The translations under genes and the position numbers were made by a program. A model generated the notes under the pieces. The model did not search any database and was not told the origin of the DNA. It saw only the letters and a list, made by a program, of their open reading frames with translations. 64,000 nt of DNA. Source: Warburgia ugandensis. Lineage: Eukaryota > Streptophyta > Magnoliopsida > Canellales > Canellaceae. This document shows, in pieces, positions 1 through 13,700 of the stretch (position 1 is its first letter; each line of letters begins with the position of its first letter). The stretch is from NCBI GenBank assembly GCA_035236585.1, contig CP141126.1, forward strand, positions 8,569,001 through 8,633,000, in the 5' to 3' direction.

Positions 1-3000
1 CTGAATCTTCTACGCGAGACAAAGCGTCCGTGTGCAACATCGTCGGTTGCATCAGCGCGATAGCATTTTTTTTTTGTTCACACGCATGTGCTGCACCCGC
101 GACGGAGGGCTCTTGCTCAATGTCATCATCATTGCGTCCTGCATGACGTCTTGGGTACATTGTCTCGATGTACCCAAGCTACTCATCTTGTTTTGTTTAG
201 ATCGGGGTCCTAGATGGCTAGATTTTTGTTCTGTTTTTGCCGTTTCTCAAGTTTTGAAGGTCCTTGAATCCATCTATCAGTTCAGATCATTCATTTGAGG
301 TGTCTATATAATGGGTTTCCTTCTGTACCACGGTTTTCAAAGATTATATCACTAACCTCTTAAAAAATCTCCGATCTGAATCCATGAGTGATGGGAAAAC
401 AATTTATTATCTTCAAGAACCATTTTAAGCAATCGTATAATAAGAAACATAGGTTAAGAAACTTGTTTCTCAATGATTTAACATGAAGAGGCTCTCATAC
501 CACTTGTTGTCTTTAATATACTTTATTGATGAATATTCATTCATCACACCAAGATCCTCCATGAAAATCACCAAGATATCACTTGTTTCTCAATGGTTTT
601 GTCTTAATTGGATAACCCTATTTATTAATCAACGACTTCTTATTACTTGGTTTAAATAGTAAAGTGGTTGATCATATTTTTCCTTTTTATCATGCACGTG
701 CAAATAATAAATAAATTTATTCTCTCTCACAATATGCTTCTTTTGCATGTGACCCATAAAACTAATATTAGTAACAAGATACACTATTATGCAATTAATA
801 TGTCCTACAAACATAGGAACCGCATGCCTTATACGTTTAACCCTCTCCAATACGAGGGATTATGTGGTGTCATTGAAAGATAATATAGAGCAAAGTATAT
901 ACACTAAAATCATCTAATTCACATGCTTTTAAACTAGTAAACATCTAAAAATCAAAGTGATTAGATGATTGAATCAGATCATCCAAAGTTGAGCCTATCC
1001 TTTATAGTCTATGCATGCTCTTTTTTGCTTAGCATTCAAGGGAAAGATTACACGAGCATCCGTCACGTAAGAACTCGTTCTGTCGGCATCCAGAAGAATG
1101 CTCGGGATGCCAATTTCTCATGTTCCTATCAATTCCCATGACTTTCAGCACTTCCAAGCATAAATATCCCCATCCAAAGAAAAGCCCCAACAAGGACTAG
1201 GAAGTTGTAGAGTCTTTGCCAACAATGTGCATCACCACAGAGAAATTGGCCACCGGGACGGCAGGAAAATGTTAGTGATGCTGATAGTACAATCAAGTGC
1301 CCAGTGGATGGGGACAGCTTTGGAGAAACCCGACGGCAGTGACCCCATCTATGCCTGGCAGGTCTTCCACGGCAGTCGGTGCCTTCTCCATCGTGACAAG
1401 TTGCTGGCCAATTCAGGAATTGCTTCGAGTCCTAACACTTTCTAAACAAAGGAGAATGCAGTTTCGGGTCAGACTCGATCGAACAGTCTTTTAGATCTTC
1501 TTTTTCTCATCCTCTCCTCTCGCGTCTTTCTTTGTTCCTTGTACACTTTGTAAATGCGTGGACGGGTTAGGAAATAGCGTGCCATACCACGTACCTGAAT
1601 ATGGACACAACTTGAGCATCGTCCACAAATTGGACGGAGGCTCAAGCCAGAAGCAACAGATGGTCCCAATCTATGGCTACTGATTTCCTATTCTGATAGT
1701 AATATCAAATGTTAGAAGACTTTGTGTTGGGTCTTATTTGTGAAAGGTGCATCTTGCCTAGTTGTGGTAAGTGTAACAATAAGTCCTGATATTTTTCGGT
1801 GGACTTTCTACTTATCTAGAATGCTCAAGTGTTCTTGTTCTTTCACCTTTGCTTAATCCAAAAATTGGACACACACCCTTGAGCACCTTGAACCTGTTAC
1901 CTACTACTAGTACTACGGCACACGGGCGAGAGAAACTCTTGCACTACTGTATTAGAAGGCATTTGCTTGATGAGTACCATCTTTTTTTGTGAAGAATATG
2001 AACATAAAATTGTAAGTCCTTGTTTGCTAGTCGAATTCATTTACCTGCCAGGACATGCTATGTATGCCATGCACCCAAACACAACTCCTTTTAATAAACA
2101 CATTGGTTGAATCCACCAAGAGAGCCTATACAAACCGAAGTCTTTGGAGTTGTTCAACAAGTTGGTGCATGTCAGTCAAGCGCACGACCTACCTGATCAG
2201 TCTTAATCATTGATTAACTAGGCTTTATCTACAATCATGGCCACTTCAAAAATATGTACAGGCCTCGTACAACAGACCTTCCCTTCACATACACTAGATA
2301 AACTACTACTCACACCTCCTGACTTGGGCAGACATGATAAGTTAATTACTCAGTAAGCTTTATAAGGGAATAGGCTTTCAAAAATTCTATAAAGGCATGG
2401 TTACTAGAAAAATCGGTGTTTTAGATGCCGGCAACAAAAATTTCTGATTGCTTTTGCCAATTTGAACCTCGATAAAATTTACAAAACTAAGTGCCTTTGC
2501 CATATTGATTTATCATGGGTTTCAAAGGAATAATAACTTGGTAAAAGAGTAGGCATCGTTTGGTCCTCAAGCTATTGATGGTATAAACAAGGAATTGCCT
2601 GCAATATTTGGTGTTCTTGAAGGATCACAATTTGAAGCAGCCAAAAATCTTAAGACCGTAATGAATCATGGAAGAAAAAGTTGTGCAGACTATGGATGCC
2701 TCTCTATCTAATAAGAAGTGACAGGGACAACAATGCCAAGTGACCGGTTACAGACAATAAGACACCTCACTTGAAATACGCTTGGCTGTAGGTTTAAGTT
2801 GCCGTGTGTCCTTTAATTAAAGATTAACTTGATTATTAGATTTAGAAAAATTTCCGAGTGACTTGTTTTTTAATTCTTCACTTGTACTGAGAAAAAAGAG
2901 AGAGAAGATGTAATAGACACGACAAGGAAAGCAAGACTAAGTATATGAAATTATAGCAAAAAATAATGAGTACTTTCTTCTACAAGAAGAAGGATAGTCT

Positions 3001-3149
3001 CTTTCTTCGTGTATTTGTTATTCCACTAAAGTATGCATGGAACTCACGTGCATCTTCCAGATTACTGATCCTCGTTCGCATGGGCCATACCTAGACAAAT
3101 CGCACCTAACATCCTAACAATTTTATAGGGAGACTATCAAGGATTGCAG
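1..3149. other. Intergenic sequence without recognisable gene
   Basis: AT-rich sequence with only short chance frames. A plus-strand stretch at about 2547-2700 stays open for about 50 codons (SFGPQAIDGINKELPAIFGV...) and could be a gene fragment, but I recognise no family. Confidence 0.5.
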
Positions 3150-3605
3150 TCATGGGTCCATGCCCATGAGAACAGAGATCGATGCGGCCGCATCGGAGAA
3201 GTCAACAGTCAGTGTTGGCAAAATGGAATTCGGCACCGACTCCACATCTGTCAAGATTTGTGGCAAATTAGGACCATTAAATCCTATATATAGGGGACGA
3301 TCCGATCTCTGCTGGTATGGGTGTATGAAACATATTAGTTGATTTGAAGAGAAAAAGAGTGTGAGAGAGAGTAGAGTCAAGTAAGGATATGGTTGTGATC
3401 CTCCTCCTCCTCCATCGTATTCCTATTCAATCTAATGAGTGATTTATCTTTCACCATGGACGTAGGCCAGATCTAGGCCGAACCACGTAAAATCTCTGTA
3501 TTATCTCTTTGTGTGTGTTTGTGTTTTCATCGTCTTCTTGGATCCGGCCCTCATATCTGAACAGATTCCTAGATTTGTTCTCACCAGTGGTATCAGAGCT
3601 GCGCA
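3150..3605 (+). mobile_element. LTR end with primer-binding site (Copia/Gypsy remnant)
   Basis: TGGTATCAGAGC at 3588-3599 is the initiator-Met primer-binding site of many plant LTR retrotransposons. It directly follows a segment ending ctcacca with LTR-like promoter signals (ctatatatagg at 3284-3294). The left edge of the LTR is uncertain, and no gag or pol frame follows, so this is a solo or truncated remnant. Confidence 0.5.
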
Positions 3606-4079
3606 TCCCCAACGTGCAGATGGGTATAAACATGAAAAGAAAAAGAAGTTAAAACAAGAAAATTATTTATCAGTCAGCCAATCGATCTCTTAGGGCAATC
3701 TGTACTTAGGTTCTATCTCTTAATTAGTCACCGTTCAAAAGAAAAAAGGAAGACTGCTTAGTGATTAGACCTCATTCAATGAGAACTACGATCACTGAGT
3801 CCAATAACTTGATTGATTTGGTCTTTTACTTCAACCAATCTATTACTAACCTAACCTAATGAAGAACAGTCTGACTCTGGAGACAAAACTATGACAGGAT
3901 CGTTCAAGTCGACAACCAACCAGTTTTATGCTTTATTCCCATTTGTGTCTGTACTCATTTGTTGTTTTTCTTTTCTTGGTATAGAAAGAAATGTATTATT
4001 ATAAGGAGAACCAACTCCAATGGACTCTCTTTCATGTCATGACAAACTTGAAATTCTCTTGTATAGATTTTAAGTAAAA

Positions 4080-4222
4080 GGCAGTCCCACTACTCAAAGC
4101 TCCCGCTTATGATGGGTTTGGGGAAGGGCGGAGCACAAGGGTTAATACTAGTACGTAGCCTTACCTTTCATTTTTTGTAAAAGGCTGTTTTCACACCTTC
4201 AACTCCGTGACCTCAAGGTAAT
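4080..4222 (-). mobile_element. tRNA-derived SINE (Au-like), head truncated
   Basis: Minus-strand copy: aggcagtccc...aaagctcccgcttatg...gggaagggcggagcacaagggtt...gtagccttacc, ending at gtgacctcaaggt, so the A-box half of the head is missing. Confidence 0.75.
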
Positions 4223-4289
4223 ATAATAGAAACTATTCTGGAAAACCTTTATGACGAGTTTAAAAATTAAAGTTGAAAAAAAGCATCTT

Positions 4290-4420
4290 CTTCTTTTTTC
4301 CCCCTAGATGTTGAACACAAACACAAACACACTCGCCCATGAGAGGATCGAACATATGACTTACCAATAAAGAGCCTCCTGCTTGCACCAATGCACTAGA
4401 AGCAATATTAGGATGTGAAT
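4290..4420 (-). repeat. tRNA-like segment, possible SINE of another family
   Basis: On the minus strand ttggtgcaagcagg resembles an A box, and atgttcgatcctc, about 40 bases later, a B box. There is no clear cloverleaf, so it is more likely a SINE head than a tRNA gene. Confidence 0.3.
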
Positions 4421-6889
4421 TATTATTATTATTTTTCTTTGGATATGTAACTATATTATGCAATAGAGAATTTTACAAATTGTTCATGAAATTTCATTTT
4501 AACATGTAAATTGATGTTTAATTCGGAATCTTTGAACTCGAAAATTTGAAAAAGTTTCAATTATTTGGAGACCTTTGTAACACAATTTTAATTAAGAAAA
4601 GTAAAATGGACTGCCATTATTAGAATTAAGGAACACGGATACCATTTTCCTCAATAAAAATAGAAGAAAGGTTAGACTGTAATTTTCCACGTAATGAACA
4701 TTCGGAGAGAATTTCTTCAAACTTGTCTCCTTTCAGAATTAGGACCCAAATGGATGATGGTAGAGGTGGTGGCACTTACTAATTGTGCATTTCTACATTT
4801 AGTGTTAATGCACATTCTGTCTTTGTCTTTTAAATTCTTAACAAATTGATCATTGCAAGTAAGTCAGTCTGGTTGGCGTTAAACTCTTATATGACAGCCA
4901 CTTCCTTGGCCCATATGTCTCATGAACACGACCAACTCCATTGACCTAACTGACAGCCAGAATTCCCATCCATTGCAGTTGAATCACTGATCCGGTAGTC
5001 TGAAGCCCTTGATCAATGGTCTAAGTTGCACTTGCATTATGCATGTCCCTGTTTAAGTTTATTAAGTATATCTTCAGCTGGATCCCCATGCTACTATCTA
5101 CATATTGATCTCTTACTCGCAGCTGTTCATAGTATCCTCGCAGCTGTTTGACGGGATACCATTGACATAACTTCTAGCTACCTTGAAATTGACACATACC
5201 TGCATACAAATAAAAGGAATACACTATAAAGGAATATAATTTCATTGATAGAGCCACTTTGATGGGCCTAAACTTCCATTGATGCCATTTCGAGGAAGCA
5301 ACTTGTTACAAGACTAAACTTTTCTCTCTTCTTCTAATAAGATTCTATCACCAATATTTCTTCTTAAACCAACTTAAACCAATATCTCTGTCCTAAGTAA
5401 CTTTCCAGGAGAAAATCATATATTCTCTGCTAAATAACTTAATAGATATGATAATATCCTATCTAATATAACAAAACCCTCTAAATAACATGGTCCACAT
5501 CATTTGAACACAGATAAAACTGTCCTAAAGCCATTATTTCAACATGAAAGCTATAATTTTATTGAAATATAAATGAAGGAAAGACTTGTATAGCACCAAC
5601 CATACCAACTGAAGTAGTGGATCCTATGATCCACTTGGACTCCCAAGACATCTTGCAAAAGTAGTAGACTTGTTAACAATAGAGGTTTGTCCTGCCATAT
5701 GTGACTTATACCTCTCAAATGTGCATTTCGAGCAAAATGGTTAGCTACATATAGGTCTCCCTAAAGACATGACCATTGACACTTTCATTGAAAGACTTTA
5801 AAACAGCTAAACATTCTTCTTCAATCACCTGGGTCTTCCAGTACTAGTGCTTTTTTGGGTTCCTCATCCTCATCTTTTGAGGCTTCTTATTTAGTGCTTC
5901 CACTACCTTTAGTGTGCCCCACGGGTCTGAAGTTTCAAATTCCAAGATTAGAAGCAAGTTTGATCCCCATACAACAGTCCTCTCCATTCATACCATTATT
6001 TGTTTGGTGATTCAAATCCAAACAATCTCCTGCAATGAACTTGCCTTGCAAATCTTAAAGCATTCCCTCACTTCCAAAGACGCCTGGGTTTTGCTGAGGC
6101 AGATCCATCAAAAGATAGTTGTAAGCCTTGATCTATTTGTTATCTATGAGTTTAGGGATTTTGTTGCCATTTAATGGAAAAATAATTTTAGGATCTATTT
6201 GGTTAGCAGGAAATGGGTGGAATGAAATTCATTTCTTGCTAAAACTTGATTTTCCCTGGTTGGTTTGACATGGAAAGCCAAATACCACTAGAGATTAAGA
6301 TATGGAAATCACATACCATCATCCTAATTCTCAAGAAAATCAGTCTCATTCCAAGGTAGCGAACAACTCAGTGCTTTCTAAAATACTGGTGGAATTGGAA
6401 ATATGATTTCCCCAAAAATGTACTTCTGTGGAAATTGCTTTCTTATAACCCAACTGAGAGAAATCATTATCCACTGATAATTCGATCCATAGATGGTTAT
6501 CCCCATGGCAAACAGCCGTAATCTAATTTCTATCCCCACAGAAATTATCCCAGCTGTTTAGGTATACAAACTTACTGTTTTACTGTCCTTGATTTTCTAG
6601 TAAAGTTAAAATAGAAAATATCTACTGGCAAATGGTTGTGATCGTCTGATTAGTACAGATTATGTGTTGTTGACGGCCTTGATCATCTGAATCTACCACA
6701 GAAACACATATCAAGTTATCATAAATGGCTGATTGATTAACTAAGATTACTAACTAAATATTTAATTAATTAATAAACTTGGGGGCTGTTAACCACGGTC
6801 AATTTATAACCAGCGAAATGAGTTTGTCAAGCTCCACCTGCACCTCCCCCTTAGTGCGTGGGGTTGGCTGAATTTGGTGGGTGGACTTA
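4421..6889. other. Intergenic sequence upstream of the PSI1-like gene
   Basis: No gene, tRNA or clear transposon was recognised. The longest frame, at 5914-6174, has no known motif. Confidence 0.5.
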
Positions 6890-7741
6890 GTGCTACTCCT
6901 AGGACACACAAGCATTAGCCCTCATTTTCGTCTCTCCTCTTCCTTCTGTTCCTATAATTTTTTCTTCTCTTTCTCTCTGGTTATTCTTGGTCTTGATTCC
7001 AGAGAAAGCGGGGAAGAGCGACAGAGTAAATACTATCCATTGTCCAAATCATTTCTTCCAGATCGAACACGTCTGTATAATATCATTTTCCCTCCTTTAC
7101 TGGTAAGTCTTCTCTCCCTACTTTGTGGTTGGCTGGTCAAATCCATCTCCCATGCTTTGTCTGTATCTTATTTTCTTGTTTTGCTTATCTGGGTTTCATC
7201 TGGATTGGATCTCTTCAACTAGGTTCTTCTATGTTTCGTCTCTTATCTTGATTTTCACTCTTGGGTCAGTCTTCCTTCAGTCTGTATTTCCTTCTTCCTT
7301 CAGTCTGTATTTCCTTATCTGATGGTTCTGTGCCTTGATTTTGGAGAAATACTTCCTCCTTGTCTTTATCTAAATTTGGGCTTATTTTCGTTGGATTATT
7401 GTTGTAGATGGTGGCTTTGATGGATCAGAGCTTTTTTGGCGATCGTGGAGGATTTACTATTACGATTACGAATTTGGGCAGATTACTAGATTCTGGGTCG
7501 GAACGGATCATATGGCCACAAGAGTATGTCGATTGCATTTGGTGTTTTCGTTGAATTAGTTAAAGTGGATTGGTAATTGTTATGTCAGTTGTTAATTGGG
7601 TGCTTCTGAATTGGGTTCTTGGAATTCGGGTTTTGGGGTTTACTGTGAGAGTCTCTTGATTTTTGGAGGAGTTGCATTAATTGCTGTTCCTTCTATGCGG
7701 AATGTGCGAAACGGAGCTAAATTAAGATAATTGGTCGCAAA
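6890..7741 (+). promoter_or_regulatory. Probable 5' leader of the PSI1-like gene, with possible leader intron
   Basis: The stretch before the ATG is rich in CT runs (about 6910-6985), as often seen in plant 5' untranslated regions. A strong donor (ctg|gtaagtctt) at about 7102 and a plausible acceptor (gttgtag) at about 7408 could bound a leader intron. Short upstream ATGs occur after that acceptor. No TATA box stands out. This is inference without transcript data. Confidence 0.35.
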
Positions 7742-10700
7742 ATGGGAGGGCTTTGCTCGAGGAGTTCCACCGTTGATCATTCGCCTGGTGGTAGTGTGTC
7801 ACATACCAATGGTCACGCCAACCGTGAATCTGTGGCTTATCAGTCTCGGGGATTTTCGTCGAAGGTGCAAAATTTGATGCCTCCATTGACGGGGAGAAAC
7901 ATGGCGAAGCACTTGCGAGAAGTTTTTTCAGATTCTGAGGCCGGCACTGAAGCTGATGGGAACCATAATCGGAATGATATTGATCTGGTAGAGCCACATT
8001 TGTCTAGGACTCTGTCACACAAGTCTAGGTCGACTAAATCAAGGCCCGGAGCAGCTGCAAAGTTGGGTACAACCAAGGCAAGTTCTTTATGCTATTGTTC
8101 TGGTCAGTAAATAATTGCAATATCATTTACATCTAAGACATGCAAGTCACAATGACAAAGTTCGGGTTTTTGGCGAGCTTACAAAGGCATATTTTCTGTT
8201 CCGAACTGGGAATGCATCTCTAGATATTAGTTTTTCATTTTTTATGATGTTCATCCAACTTTTCATGGTTAGGGTTTTGCATCTTAGTGTCAGTGAATAA
8301 TTTGAAGCTGGAATATCCTGCCATCTCCTGATTGTTTGCTTTAGTGTTTACTTCCACGCACAACTTTTTTTACTTGTTGCTATTTTACAAAGAAATGGTG
8401 TTTATGCTTCAGTTGTTTTGATGCATTCTGAAAAGAATATCAAGGATATGACTAGGTAGGTATGCATTAACTCTTTCAACATATGTAATTCTTTCCCCTC
8501 TATCACTGTGTACCCGCTCTTCTCTTCGCTGAAAAAAGGCATCATATGTATCTATGTATATGTGTATGAATGTAATATGCATATATGCAGGGAAATGTTA
8601 TTCCCAGTTTTCTGTTTTGACAGCGTCAGTCTTCATTAAACTTTGCACACTTTTAGCCAATATGTGAAGTTATGATCTCATTGTCAGTCCCAATCCTGCA
8701 TAAAGGAGGAGGATTCCATAGGGTGCCAATTGGAGGAAAATCTTTTGGCAAACCTTAAAACATTAAAAAATGAATCTTGTTTTGAAATTCTCTAAAGCTA
8801 CAACGTTCCATAAGTGACGCATTGCATCTGATCCCAGGTGTAGTGAGAAATAGGCAAGGGTTGTTAAGGTATTCTCCGATAAGTGACATGCTGCATTGGA
8901 TCTTGGGTGTAGTGAGAAATGAGCAATGGCTACTAGAGCGTTTTCTCAGAAGCGATGTGTTACATCAAAACCAAGGTGTAGTAGAAAGTAGGCAAGAGTT
9001 CCTGTGCCATTCTAGATGTGCGCGGGTGAAGAGATTAGCTTAGGAGAATAAGATTTGTGTCACCACATAGAATATTTGCTCATTGACAGGTAAGAGTATG
9101 AAATTATTAGATATTATGAAATGTGAGAAAGTCAACATAGCTTGTATCCAAGAAACCAAATGGAAAGGGTCTAAAATTAGAGAAATTGATGGGTATAAGC
9201 TTTGGTACGGAGGAAAAGGCAATAATAGAAATGATGTAGGGATAATAGTGGATAAAGAATTTAAAAATAAAGTTGTTGATGTAGGAAGACCCAGTGATAT
9301 AATTCTAGTAATAAAGGTTTTTTTAGGAGAGAAGATCATAAATGTTATAAGTGAGTACACCCTACAGGTAGGGTTAGAAAATAGAATTAAAAGATAGTTC
9401 TAGGAAGATATGGAGAGTGTGATGTAAGAAATTCCCATACAAGGGGGATATCTATAGGAGTAGACTTAAATGGTCATGTAGGAAAAGAAAAGAAAGGATA
9501 TGCTAGAGTATATGGAGGATATGGGATTGGAGAAAGAATGAGATGGGAGAAGCTATTCTCAATTTTTGCTTTGGTATATAACCTAGCTCTAGCAAACACT
9601 TTAAGAAAAGGACGAAGACTTAAAAACCTTTAAAAGTGGATTGTATAAAAACCAAATAGACTTTCTTCTACATTATTCATAAACTAGTTGATGGCAGAAG
9701 GAAAGTGAAACAATGAAACAGAAGCAAACACAATGTAGACTAACATGGTCGAGTACATAAAAAAAGTGGCAAAAGATGTTATAGGAGTATCTAAAGGTAA
9801 AACACAAGCAATAAAGGAAACTTAGTGGTGGATTGAAAAAGTACAAAAAGTTACTAAAGAGAAACAAGTGTACTTTAAAAGCATGGTGGAGGACTACAGA
9901 TAACATAAACTTAGAGTAATATAAGAATGCTAAAAAGGTAGCCGAGAAAGTAGTAGGCGAGGCTAAAATCACAAGGCATAAGATGATTTCTACAATAGAT
10001 TAGGTGTCAAACTTGCAAAAATAAGAGAACAAGAGATTAAAAACTTAAACCACATTAAATGCATTTAAGTGATAACCATAGTGTACTAGTCAAAGAGGAC
10101 GAGATCAATCAAAGGTGGGAAAGTTACTTTAAAAAATTAATAAATGATAATCAACTTGAGAATATAGATATTGAAAGGATCGTAAACCCAAATAATGTTT
10201 GACTATATAGATACGACTGTAGGATTAAGATACTTGAAGTGAAAGAGGTCTTGAAAAATATGAAATTAGGAAAGGCCCAAGGGCGTAATGGTATATGAGG
10301 AGATATTGGAGTAGTTTGGCAAAGTTGTTTAACAAGATATTAAAAGCGAAGAAAATGCCAGATGAATGTAGGAAAAGCTCCTTGTACAAATTTATAAGAA
10401 TAAAGAAAATATTTAGAGTTGCACTAATTACCATGGGATCAACCTTATGAGCCATACTATGAAACTTTGGAAAAGAGTAATTGAAAAGAGGATACGGCAT
10501 GAGATGAGTGTATCTATGAACCACTTTGGTTTCATATTTAGGAGGCATATCGTGGAAGCTATTTTCCTCCTTAGACAATTGATGGAGAAAATGTATGGAG
10601 AGGAGGAAGGACCTCAACATAGTCTTTATTGATTTAGAAAAAGCTTATGATAGGATACCTATAGATTTGATACGGTGGGTGGTGGGCCAGAAAGGCGTTT

Positions 10701-13700
10701 TGCAGGGACACATAGACATAAACAAAGATATGTATGAGGGAACAGTAACAAATGTTAGGACCACTAGCAGAGAGATCGATGATTTCCCCATCAACATATA
10801 ATTACACCAAGAATTAGCATTGAGCACTTACCTCTTCACATTGGGTATAGATGAGTTAACGAAATGCCTTCACAAGGAGATGCTGTGGTGCATGTTATTT
10901 ATAGATGACATAGTTTTAATTGATAAGACAAGGGAGGCCATAAACACAGCGCTAGAGTTGTGGAGAGATGCTATAGTTTGAAGGATTTAAAATTAGCTGA
11001 ACCGAGATAGAGTAATATGGAATGTAATTTTAGCAAGGAGAGGAGTGGGAGGGAATCACTAGTAAAGATTGATAACGAAGAAGTACCCAACAAAGACCAT
11101 TTTCGATATTTGGGATCGATAATTCATGAGAATGGAGAGATTCAGAGGGATGTTACCCCAATAATCTAGGCAGGTTGGAATAAATGAAGATGTGCCTCTG
11201 AAGTTATGTTTGAACAACGGGTGCCACTCAAACTGAAACTAGATTCTATAGGACTGCTATAAGGTTGGCTGTGCTTTATGGATTAGAGTGTTGGTCTATT
11301 AAGGGACAACATGTACATAGGATGAAGGTAGCCGAAATGAGAATGTTGAGATGGATGAGTGATAAGACAAGAAAGGATAGAAATGAGAATGAAAACATTA
11401 GAGGAAACTTAGGAGTAGCACCAACAGATAAAAGATGAGGGAGGTTAGCCATAGATGGTTTGGTCATCTCCAACAGAGATTTAGAAAAGGCATTGGTTGG
11501 AAGGAGCAAGTCGACCTAAGTTGAAGGCTCTAAAAGGGCAAGGGGAAGGACCAAAGGATGTGGTTAGAAGTGATGAGAAAAAATTTAAAAAACTCTTGGA
11601 CCTATTGAAGCAATGATACTTGATAAAGGTGAATATAGGAACAAGATTCATGTAGTCGACCCCTAATAGGTACAAGGGTTTGATGATCATGATGATGTGT
11701 TATATGAGCTGATTTTTGGATCCATTTTCTTTCCTTACCCATCTAATCTGCGAAGGGAAGTTGATTTAATATTCCACACTGAAATGAAAGTAACTGATTA
11801 CCAAGTACGTAGGTTGCCGGTCGGAGAATTCTGAGAAGATTCCACAAGCATCGCAGCTATTGATAGAGGCTGGTAATTGGATGAACCCAATGGCTTTTTG
11901 TGGAAAACCATTGATTGTTCACTTGAAAAATGGGAAGGAGATAGGTGCTAGGTTGCTTGAGCAAGCTAGTCAAATGAATGAGTGCCATGTTGCATTTTTA
12001 TTGAAATGTATTATCTCTTGAATTAGTTCCAAAAGAAAATGTCAAGCGGGACAGTAAAATTTTTGGAACTGTTTGAAGGAAAACACTAGTTTCAGAAAAG
12101 TGTACTCATACTGATGCTCACTCTCTAGGAAGAAACCAAGCTTTTTTTATAGCAGTACATTCCAATTTATTAGAGAAGATGGAAGGAAATACGTGAACCT
12201 TCATTCAAGATGACCACTATAGATTGAAGCATTACCTGATCCAAATCAAGTATCTTAAAATAGCTCTGTACAAGATTGTTACGTTTCCTACTATTTAAAA
12301 ATGGCCCAAGTAAATCACTATTTGCTTGAAAGTCTTAGCACTATGAACGTCCAATCAATAAAATCTTGGTTTCAATCATTGACTGGCATAAATCAACTTT
12401 GTTATACCTTGAGCAGGTTCTTAATGTCCACAAATTCTTAAGCAGTCTATGACATTATGGGTAAAAATAAATCCAAAATAGGGCACATATTATGATTCCT
12501 TTTATCTCCTTGCCAATAGGGATGGCAAAGTGTTGGGCCAACTAGGGGACCGAACCATCATTGATTTGTAACAGTCGGGTTAGGTGCAAGAACTTCACGG
12601 CCCTATCTTGGTATGGGTAAAAGAAAAAAAAAGTGGCCCAAATTTATCTTAAGGTTGGGCTAGGGCTAGTGAGTAAAAATTAAGAGCTCCTAACACTTTT
12701 GTATGTATTTATATATTAACTAAAATGCCCTTACATATATTTTTCTAAAAATTATAAGTCCAAGGGTCAAAAGAAGGTGAAAAAGATGTATTGAAATATG
12801 CAAAAATAAGAGAACAAAAAAGTAAGGACTTAAATAACATTAAATGCATTAAAAGTGATGACACCTGAAGTGAAAGAGGCCTTGAAAAAGATTAAATCAG
12901 GAAGGCTCTGGGTTGTGATGGTATATCAATGGAAGTTTCGAAGTATGTAGGAGATATTGGAGTAGTTTAGCTGACAAAGTTGTTTAACAAGATTGTAGAA
13001 TAGAAGAAAATGTCAGATGAATGGAGGAAAAACTCTATGTTACTAATTTACAAGAATAAAGGAGACATGCATAGTTGCCTAATTATTGTAGGGTTAAACT
13101 TATGAGTCATACCATGAAACTTTGGGGAAGAGTGATCAAGAATAGGCTACGACATGCCAATAGTGTATCAGAAAATTAGTTTGGTTTCATACCTAGGAGG
13201 TCTACCATGGAAGCTGTTTTTATACTTAGACAATTGATAGAGAAATATAGGGAGAGGAGAAAGGACCTCTATATGGTCTTTATTGACTTAGAAAGGCTTA
13301 TGATAGGGTCCCTAGAGTTAATACGGTGGGTGTTGGGTGAGAAAGGGGTTTCACGCGTCAGAGTGTTTGGGCAGTTAAGGAACAACGTGTACATAGGATG
13401 AATGTAGCCAAAATGAGGATGTTAAGATGTATGAGTTGGAAGACAAGAAAAGATAGAAATGGGAATGAAAACATTCAAGGAAACTTAGGAGTAGCACCAA
13501 TAGATAAAAGATGAGGGAGGGTAGACTAAGATGGTTTGGACATGTCCAACAGAGATTGAAAGTGGCGCCAGTTAGGAGTGAGTTTATCCTAGTCGAAGGC
13601 TCTAAAAGGGCAAGGGAAAGGCCCAAAAGGACATGGATGGAAGTGATGAGAAAAGATTTTAAACTTTTGGACTAAATGAAGTGATGATACTTGATAGAGG

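Larger units (their letters stand above)
8808..11700 (+). mobile_element. RTE-clade LINE copy A, nearly full length, decayed
   Basis: A non-LTR retrotransposon in intron 1 of the PSI1-like gene, in the same orientation as the gene. It starts with three tandem units of about 66-70 bases (8808-9020, each with gtagtgagaaat or a variant), followed by an endonuclease remnant (IACIQETKWKG at about 9140), reverse transcriptase remnants (DLEKAYDRIP at about 10640), and the C-terminal region (FRYLGSIIHENGEIQRDV at about 11105, then MKVAEMRMLRWMSDKTRKDR at about 11323). It ends in a gatgatcatgatgatg tail near 11690. Many stops and frameshifts interrupt the frame. The motif order and the short ATG-rich 3' tail are typical of plant RTE elements. 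Confidence 0.85.
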
